Origin: Sutcliffiella cohnii
GTDB taxonomy: Bacteria; Bacillota; Bacilli; Bacillales; Bacillaceae_I
DNA: 64,000 nucleotides
Assembly: GCF_002250055.1 (NCBI RefSeq)
Contig: NZ_CP018866.1
Coordinates: forward strand, 3,154,501 to 3,218,500
Direction: 5' to 3'
Positions within the stretch are counted from its first letter, which is position 1. The number at the start of each line of letters is the position of its first letter. The notes beneath the pieces were generated by a model that did no database searches, had not been told where the DNA came from, and was given only the letters and a program-made list of their open reading frames with translations. This document shows, piece by piece, positions 58,357 to 64,000 of the stretch. Both the position numbers and the translations under genes were made by a program.

Positions 58357-60609
58357 TTATACTTCTGGTTCAAGCTCATCTTCAGGTGTTACTTTTTTCG
58401 GACGCATTAACTGTTTATGTTTCCATACTAACCATAGCTGAGAAGCTAAGAATAAGGAAGAATACGTACCTGCAACTAGTCCTACAAGAAGCGCAACCGA
58501 GAAGTTCGTAATCGATTCACTACCAAAAATCAATAAGGCAACAACTGCAAATAGAATAGTTGCTACTGTGTAGATAGAACGGGTAAACGTTTGTTGTAAA
58601 CTTACATTTACCACTTCTGCTAAATCATCAAATGTTTTCACACGCTTTTTCTTTTTTAGATTTTCTCGTATTCGGTCAAACGTAACAATTGTATCATTTA
58701 TCGAATAACCTACTATCGTTAATACTGCAGCTATAAATGTCAAATCAACTTCTAGTCGAACGAGGCTAAAAAAGGCAACGATGAAAAACGCATCATGGAA
58801 AAGTGCAATAATAGCAGACGCAGCAAAAATCCATTCGAAACGGATTGTTACGTAAATAATAATTCCCACTGCTGCTATTAAGACTGCAAAAAAGGCATTT
58901 CGTGATATTTCTTGGCCAACTATTGGTGATACAGAACTTACATTAGGTTCTGAACCAAATTTAGCCTTTAAATGTTCTTTAATTGTAGCAATGTCTTGTT
59001 GATTCAGTTCATCTATAAATCTAGCCACAGCAATTTCTTTATTAGCACCTGACAACACCACATCTCTAGGTTCTAAATTAATTTCAGCTAATTCTTGTTC
59101 TACAGCCTCTGCTGAAATAGTGGTGTCGGCCATAATTTCTACACGAGTACCGCTGACAAAGTCTATCCCTAAATTCAGCTTTAACGTACTCAACAAAATA
59201 ATACCAACTACAACCATTGTCGTGGAGAATATAAAGTATTTTTTACGATGCTTTATAAAATCTACATTTTCAAATCGGTTTGGTGGAACTGTATCTTCTT
59301 TCGTATCTTTAATATCCATAATCTCTTCTTTCTTTAATCCGAAGAGATGCGGTTTATTGTTTAATGCTCGACTATACACCCAAAGTCCTAGTAATAGACG
59401 TGTACCTAAAACAGCAGTTAAAAAGCTAATTAATATACTCACAATTAACATCGTCGCAAATCCTTGTACAGAGCTTGTACCATAAACGAACATAACTGCT
59501 GCTGCTAACAATGTTGTAATGTTTGCATCTAAAATAGTACTTAGAGAGTTTCGATTACCTGCTCGGAATGCCGACATCATCGACTTACCTAATTTAAGTT
59601 CCTCTTTTATACGTTCATAAGTAAGTATGTTTGCGTCAACAGCCATACCGACTCCTAATATAAGCGCGGCAATTCCTGGTAAGGTTAACACAGCATTCAT
59701 TGCGTTAAATACTACTAAAACGAGGAAAATATATAAACTTAACGTTACAACTGCAACAAATCCTGGAACACGATAAACGATTAGCATGAATAAGAATATA
59801 ATCGCAATCCCAACTGCACCTGCAAATACTGTTTTTTGCAATGCTGTTTCACCAAATTGTGCTCCAACAGACGTAGAATATATTTCTTCTAATTCAACTG
59901 GTAAAGCACCTGCATTTAAAAGGTCTGCAAGTTCTTTTGCACTTGGAACAGTAAAGGTCGGACCTTGAATTTGAACTTCTGGCTGGTGAAAGACTTGCTC
60001 TACTGTAGCAGCAGATAAATACTTAGGTTCATCTTTTTGTCTTTCCTCTGCAAAGGAATCGACACCTTCTTCAAAATCTAACCAGATTACCATCATATTT
60101 TCTGGATATAATTTAGAAGATAGTTCTCTCGTTATTTCTCTAAACTTCTCAGCATCCTTAATTTTTAAAGCAACACTTGGTCTATTTGACTGATCAAACG
60201 ATTGCGTTGCTCCATTTTCAACTAGGTCTGTTCCGTCCATTAAAAGGTTGTCGTTAATATCACGAAATGTTAGTTTTGCTTCTGTTGATAACAGTTCACG
60301 TGCGTTTGTTTGATCTTCTACTCCTGCAAGTTGTACACGAATCCGGTTTTCACCTTCGATATCAATTCGTGGTTCACTTACCCCTAATACGTTAACACGC
60401 TTGTTTAAAGCACTTACTGTACTAACGAGCATTTCACGATCAATGTCGGTTCCACTTACAGATTTCACTTCGTAAAGTACTTCAAAGCCCCCTTGTAAGT
60501 CCAAACCAAGCTTCATATTATTTGTAATCCAGTTCGTTGATGAACCGATCATACTTGCAATTAAAACAAGTACTAGAAAGAATGCAACTATTCGGCCTCT
60601 TTTTACCAT
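58357..60609 (-). CDS. secDF: Protein translocase subunit SecDF (fused)
   Basis: SecDF uses the proton gradient to pull proteins through SecYEG. The 750-residue protein is a SecD-SecF fusion, as usual in Bacillus. It has LGLDLQGGFEVLYEV, the P1 periplasmic domain, GVGMAVDANILTYERIKEEL (SecD) and IVGYSINDTIVTFDRIRENL (SecF), with twelve membrane segments overall. ATG 60609 follows AAAGGAGG. It precedes comN, the usual order. Confidence 0.97.
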   Translation of the reverse strand: MVKRGRIVAFFLVLVLIASMIGSSTNWITNNMKLGLDLQGGFEVLYEVKSVSGTDIDREMLVSTVSALNKRVNVLGVSEPRIDIEGENRIRVQLAGVEDQTNARELLSTEAKLTFRDINDNLLMDGTDLVENGATQSFDQSNRPSVALKIKDAEKFREITRELSSKLYPENMMVIWLDFEEGVDSFAEERQKDEPKYLSAATVEQVFHQPEVQIQGPTFTVPSAKELADLLNAGALPVELEEIYSTSVGAQFGETALQKTVFAGAVGIAIIFLFMLIVYRVPGFVAVVTLSLYIFLVLVVFNAMNAVLTLPGIAALILGVGMAVDANILTYERIKEELKLGKSMMSAFRAGNRNSLSTILDANITTLLAAAVMFVYGTSSVQGFATMLIVSILISFLTAVLGTRLLLGLWVYSRALNNKPHLFGLKKEEIMDIKDTKEDTVPPNRFENVDFIKHRKKYFIFSTTMVVVGIILLSTLKLNLGIDFVSGTRVEIMADTTISAEAVEQELAEINLEPRDVVLSGANKEIAVARFIDELNQQDIATIKEHLKAKFGSEPNVSSVSPIVGQEISRNAFFAVLIAAVGIIIYVTIRFEWIFAASAIIALFHDAFFIVAFFSLVRLEVDLTFIAAVLTIVGYSINDTIVTFDRIRENLKKKKRVKTFDDLAEVVNVSLQQTFTRSIYTVATILFAVVALLIFGSESITNFSVALLVGLVAGTYSSLFLASQLWLVWKHKQLMRPKKVTPEDELEPEV

Positions 60610-60864
60610 GAATAAAAAATCCTCCTTTTGAATGACAAAAGCTGTCTGACCTACGGGTAATCAGAAAAAACATATGTATTATTGCAAAAAGTTTTTCTAT
60701 TTAATAGGCAATACGTTTATTATGAAACAACAAATTATACCTGTCAATTCTCGTCTTTATTATATTCTTACTGGAATAATGATAACGAAGCTTTCAAAAT
60801 TCCCACCTTACAAATACGTGTTTACGGAATATAACATTTCATTATTTACAACATTGATTGTTGT

Positions 60865-60960
60865 TATAGGTTTTAGTTAGTCCGTTGCACTTCGCTGCAG
60901 GTGTTCGCTTTCCGCGGGGAGGGAGTCTCACACCTTCCGCTACGTTTCACTCATCGTACA
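60865..60960 (+). repeat. Dispersed repeat family B, truncated copy
   Basis: This copy has the head GTTGCACTTCGCTGCAGGTG and CTTTCCGCGGGGAGGGAGTC, but the central palindrome is lost and CACACCTTCCGCTACGTTTC follows. The 60610-61025 stretch is otherwise gene-free, AT-rich and without clear signals. Confidence 0.65.
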
Positions 60961-61025
60961 AAACAAAAGTCCAATTTAGCCAGAACTACATTTTTTATAA
61001 ATTCCCTTTTAATGTAATGTTATTT

Positions 61026-61301
61026 TTATAATTTCTCCCCAAAAAAGTTTGGTGCTTTGTATGCCTCTATTGTGATGTAGCTCATGTATTCTGCTACTTT
61101 TAAGTGATAAACGTCCGAAACTAGTTCATGGAGCCTCTTATCGGACGGCTTTCTCCATGTTTTGTTCGTTAAGCATTCCCACAACCCATCTACTGTTACA
61201 CTGTCATATCCTAGCATGTGAAATTCATCTACTTTACTTTTTAAAACAGGTTCTAAGTCAAAACGGTAAAGATCATATGCATGCTCTTTTTCTTTTTTCA
61301 T
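61026..61301 (-). CDS. comN: Post-transcriptional regulator ComN
   Basis: The 91-residue helical protein has FHMLGYDSVTVDGLWECLTN, TWRKPSDKRLHELVSDVYHL and VAEYMSYITIEAY, the ComN/YrzD signature. In B. subtilis ComN affects comE mRNA localisation with DivIVA. ATG 61301 lies 9 bases after GGGGG. It sits between secDF and spoVB, as in B. subtilis. Confidence 0.88.
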   Translation of the reverse strand: MKKEKEHAYDLYRFDLEPVLKSKVDEFHMLGYDSVTVDGLWECLTNKTWRKPSDKRLHELVSDVYHLKVAEYMSYITIEAYKAPNFFGEKL

Positions 61302-61411
61302 TTTCAAAAACCCCCATTAATAGATTATTTCTCCTCTTCTTGTCATGCTCGGACTATGTACAAGCATATACATAGGAAAAAGACACGTGCAAAAAGTGAG
61401 GCAGAGACTAA

Positions 61412-62965
61412 ATGACGAAGCAAACCTTTATTAAAGGAACGTTAATTTTAATCGTAGCAGGCTTTATAACGAAAATACTTGGCTTTATTAATAGAATTGT
61501 AGTTGCCAGACTTATCGGAGAAGAAGGTGTCGGGCTATATATGATGGCCGTTCCAACTCTCGTATTGGCGATTACGATTACTCAGTTTGGTTTGCCTGTT
61601 GCTATATCGAAGCTCGTGGCAGAGGCAGAAGCAACTGGAGATAAACGTAGAGTTAAAAAAATACTAGTTGTTTCTCTTTCTGTAACTGGTACGTTAAGTA
61701 TTATATTTACACCTGCATTAATCCTATTAGCACCGCTACTATCTGAAACGCTATTTACAGATGCGAGAACGTATTATCCATTACTCGCAATTGCTCCTGT
61801 TGTGCCAATTGTTGCGATATCCTCGGTAATTCGCGGATATTTCCAAGGAAAACAAAATATGAAACCGGCTGCTATCTCTCAAGTAATTGAACAAGTTGTT
61901 CGAATAACACTCGTAGCTGCATTCACGAAAGCCTTCCTACCTTATGGGATTGAATATGCTGCTGCAGGTGCTATGTTATCAGCTGTCATTGGTGAATTAA
62001 TGTCCCTACTTTACATGCTTTTCATGTTTAAATTTAAAAAACGGTTTCGTTTACGTTCGAAATTTTTCCATTATATCGGTGAAGGTAAACAAACATTTAA
62101 TGATTTAATGAGAATTGCTGTTCCTACTACTGGTAGTAGAATGATTGGCTCCATTGCTTGGTTTTTTGAACCGATCGTTGTTGCGCAAAGTTTAGCCTTA
62201 GCCGGTGTTGCAACGAGCCTTGCTACGAGACAGTATGGAGAATTAGTAGGGTTTGCTCTTCCACTTGTATTTTTACCGTCCTTTATTACTTATTCCTTAT
62301 CGACTGCGCTAGTTCCTGCTATTAGTGAGGCAGCAGCAAAAAAAAATACGTTATTAATTGAACATCGTCTTCAACAAGCATTGAGACTTTGCTTTGCGAC
62401 AGGTGGTATTGCGTTAGTAGTTTTATACGTTTTTGCGGAACCGTTAATGCTACTTATGTATGGCAATAGTAATTCGGCTATATATATTAAAGTAATAGCC
62501 CCTTTTATACTATTTTACTACTTCCAGGGTCCACTGCAAGCAACTTTACAAGCTTTAGATTTAGCGAAAGCGGCAATGATCAATAGCTTCATTGGAGCAT
62601 TTGTTAAAACTGGTGCGATTTTTTTACTAGCATCCCAACCTGGCTTAGGTATAATGGGAGCAGCGTTAGCAATTGTTATTGGATTTGTTTTAGTTACATT
62701 ATTGCATATGAGTACGATTATGAAAGTACTATCGTACACTATATATGTACGCGAATATGCAAAAGGAATTGTCATCATTGTAGGTTGTGTTTTGCTCGGT
62801 AATTGGATGATGGATCATCTACTATTGTCTTTCGGCACAATTAGCAGAACTTTACTATTCATTTCAGTATTAACTATTATTTACACACTATTATTAACGG
62901 TGTTTGGCCTCGTAAAACGAGAAGAATTTGCTAGAATCCCGTTTCTAAATAAACTGTTAAAGTGA
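61412..62965 (+). CDS. spoVB: Stage V sporulation protein B (MATE/MOP flippase family)
   Basis: SpoVB is needed for spore cortex synthesis and probably flips lipid-linked precursors. The 517-residue protein has about 14 membrane segments, an N-terminal GFITKILGFINRIVVARLIG and the VIRGYFQGKQNMKPAAISQV loop typical of MviN/SpoVB. ATG 61412 follows GAGGCAG. A CATATACAT just upstream resembles a sigma-E -10 box (weak evidence). Confidence 0.93.
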   Translation: MTKQTFIKGTLILIVAGFITKILGFINRIVVARLIGEEGVGLYMMAVPTLVLAITITQFGLPVAISKLVAEAEATGDKRRVKKILVVSLSVTGTLSIIFTPALILLAPLLSETLFTDARTYYPLLAIAPVVPIVAISSVIRGYFQGKQNMKPAAISQVIEQVVRITLVAAFTKAFLPYGIEYAAAGAMLSAVIGELMSLLYMLFMFKFKKRFRLRSKFFHYIGEGKQTFNDLMRIAVPTTGSRMIGSIAWFFEPIVVAQSLALAGVATSLATRQYGELVGFALPLVFLPSFITYSLSTALVPAISEAAAKKNTLLIEHRLQQALRLCFATGGIALVVLYVFAEPLMLLMYGNSNSAIYIKVIAPFILFYYFQGPLQATLQALDLAKAAMINSFIGAFVKTGAIFLLASQPGLGIMGAALAIVIGFVLVTLLHMSTIMKVLSYTIYVREYAKGIVIIVGCVLLGNWMMDHLLLSFGTISRTLLFISVLTIIYTLLLTVFGLVKREEFARIPFLNKLLK

Positions 62966-63002
62966 CAAAATCGACCTCTAATATGAAGAGGTCGATTTTC
63001 AT
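62965..63002. terminator. Convergent terminator of spoVB and yrbG
   Basis: A perfect 12-bp stem (AAAATCGACCTC/GAGGTCGATTTT) lies between the two stops. Confidence 0.88.
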
Positions 63003-63665
63003 TTATTCTTCATCTATTAAGTCAATAAAAAACTCCCCGTTATCATAACTGCAAAAGGAGATCTTTTTAAAGTCTTTATAGCCTCGTTTTCGTAAATTTT
63101 GTCGTAACCAAACTTCTGTTTTATCAACGAGCTCTAGGTGATCCGTTTGGATAATTCCGTCAACAATTAACGGTAAATTTAATGTTGCTTCTTTTTTCTT
63201 CGATTTCTTTTTATCTTTTTCAAAAACAGAAAGTTTTCCCGATGGTTCCAAAATGGCAAATTCAACGTCCGCCACATTTTTAACTTGCTGTTCTCTTAAT
63301 TGAACAAGTAAATCATCAAAATTATACCTTTGTTTCCGCATCGCCTTTTCATTTATTTTACCTTTATTGATGATGACGGTTGGTTCTCCGTCTATAAAAC
63401 TGCGAAAACGTTGACTTTTGAGTGAAATATAAGCGAGCAATATTTGAATTGCCATTAACGTTAACATCGGAATTAAAGTATGACCCATCGCATCCGTTGG
63501 ATTTTCAATCGCAACAACTGCCATTTCGGCGATCATAATGAAGACGACTAAATCTAAAATGCTCAATTCACCAATTTCCCTTTTTCCCATTAAACGAAAA
63601 ATCGCCAGAATGACGACATATAAAAAAATGGTTCTTGTAATTATAACGAAATATTCCTCTATCAT
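63003..63665 (-). CDS. yrbG: DUF421 membrane protein YrbG
   Basis: The 220-residue protein has three membrane segments in the first 90 residues, then a YetF-like soluble domain. It shows GKREIGELSILDLVVFIMIA, SFIDGEPTVIINKGKINEKA, and NFDDLLVQLREQQVKNVADV, all typical of DUF421. ATG 63665 was chosen because GGGGGAG precedes it; the upstream in-frame ATG has none. Related YetF-type proteins are spore-linked, with no known activity. Confidence 0.88.
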   Translation of the reverse strand: MIEEYFVIITRTIFLYVVILAIFRLMGKREIGELSILDLVVFIMIAEMAVVAIENPTDAMGHTLIPMLTLMAIQILLAYISLKSQRFRSFIDGEPTVIINKGKINEKAMRKQRYNFDDLLVQLREQQVKNVADVEFAILEPSGKLSVFEKDKKKSKKKEATLNLPLIVDGIIQTDHLELVDKTEVWLRQNLRKRGYKDFKKISFCSYDNGEFFIDLIDEE

Positions 63666-63856
63666 TTCATTTCTCCCCCACATAAACAATCGTTACGACT
63701 TAGTATGTGCAGTTTTTATACAAACATAATGAGATTAAATTTTTGCAATAAAAAAATATTTAGCTTGTCCGATACAGGTTCTGATTCTAAATTTATTGTC
63801 CGTGAATATGCTTGTATTACAAAGCATGTACAAGAAGAAGAAGGGAGTGTTTCACG

Positions 63857-64000
63857 ATGGAATCAAAACGTCTCAGTTTGGCCGTCATGTATGGTCTTAT
63901 TACAATCTTTTTAATTGCTGTAGCAACAAGTTTAATTTTTTCATTCCTACTTAAGTTTACAACATTACAAGAAGGGTCTATCGCTTGGGTAGTGTTAGCA
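63857..64000 (+). CDS. yrzE: TIGR04086 family membrane protein YrzE, start only
   Basis: The first 48 residues show MESKRLSLAVMYGLITIFLI then a membrane helix, continuing beyond the window. ATG 63857 follows AAGGGAG. The order spoVB-yrbG-yrzE matches B. subtilis, which supports the name. Function unknown. Confidence 0.75.
   Translation, partial: MESKRLSLAVMYGLITIFLIAVATSLIFSFLLKFTTLQEGSIAWVVLA

Overview
The window is low-GC Firmicutes DNA from an endospore-forming member of the Bacillaceae. Gene content and order follow the Bacillus subtilis yrr/yrz/yrv chromosomal segment closely: trmR-trhP1-trhP2-udk-greA, alaS-yrzL-ruvX-yrzB, recD2-yrrB-mnmA-yrvO-cymR-rarA, 6S RNA-aspS-hisS-yrzK, dtd-relA-apt-recJ and secDF-comN-spoVB-yrbG-yrzE. 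Sporulation genes (sigK, spoVB, a YjcZ-type protein, an RsfA-like regulator, YrzI-type proteins) fit this. I cannot name the species. Most genes lie on the minus strand. No rRNA, tRNA, CRISPR array or prophage was seen.

Region 1 (1-10.9 kb) is the most individual part. It holds a truncated psd, an M3 oligoendopeptidase, an uninterrupted sigK, a PlcR/NprR-like HTH-TPR regulator divergent from a tiny exported peptide gene plus an unknown 81-aa ORF, a secreted thermonuclease, and a chain of micro-ORFs (three tandem YrzI paralogues flanked by unknown 18-, 21- and 26-aa ORFs). It continues with dispersed repeats, yrhC, an M32 carboxypeptidase and an ECF sigma/anti-sigma pair with its own ECF-type promoter.

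Region 2 (10.9-27.5 kb) contains the methionine-to-cysteine operon yrrT-mtnN-mccA-mccB, the spore-associated PBP PbpI with YrrS, greA, udk, the tRNA wobble-uridine hydroxylation/methoxylation operon (trmR-trhP1-trhP2), mltG, yrzB-ruvX-yrzL, and alaS behind an alanine T-box. Region 3 (27.5-33 kb) holds a solo IS200/IS605-type tnpB element inserted just upstream of the alaS promoter, a PerM/AI-2E permease, a class III aminotransferase followed by a long palindromic repeat, and small yrz genes.

Region 4 (33-48.8 kb) carries recD2, a TPR protein, the thiouridylation pair mnmA/yrvO next to cymR (whose family represses cysteine operons such as yrrT-mccB), rarA, T-box-controlled argS, an RsfA-like regulator, tcdA, an internally deleted fosB remnant, 6S RNA, and the T-box-controlled hisS-aspS operon. 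Region 5 (48.8-64 kb) carries a five-SH3 cell-wall amidase, dtd, relA, apt, recJ, a LapA-like protein with a cation exporter, secDF, comN, spoVB, yrbG and the start of yrzE.

The best candidates for undescribed biology are the divergent peptide/RRNPP-regulator locus (about 3.84-5.30 kb) and the adjacent micro-ORF cluster (about 6.24-7.16 kb). Secondary points are the tnpB element whose predicted guide would fall on the alaS promoter, the fosB scar, a terminator hairpin that contains the pbpI ribosome binding site, and three families of dispersed intergenic repeats. All functional names come from reading the translated sequences; no database search was run.
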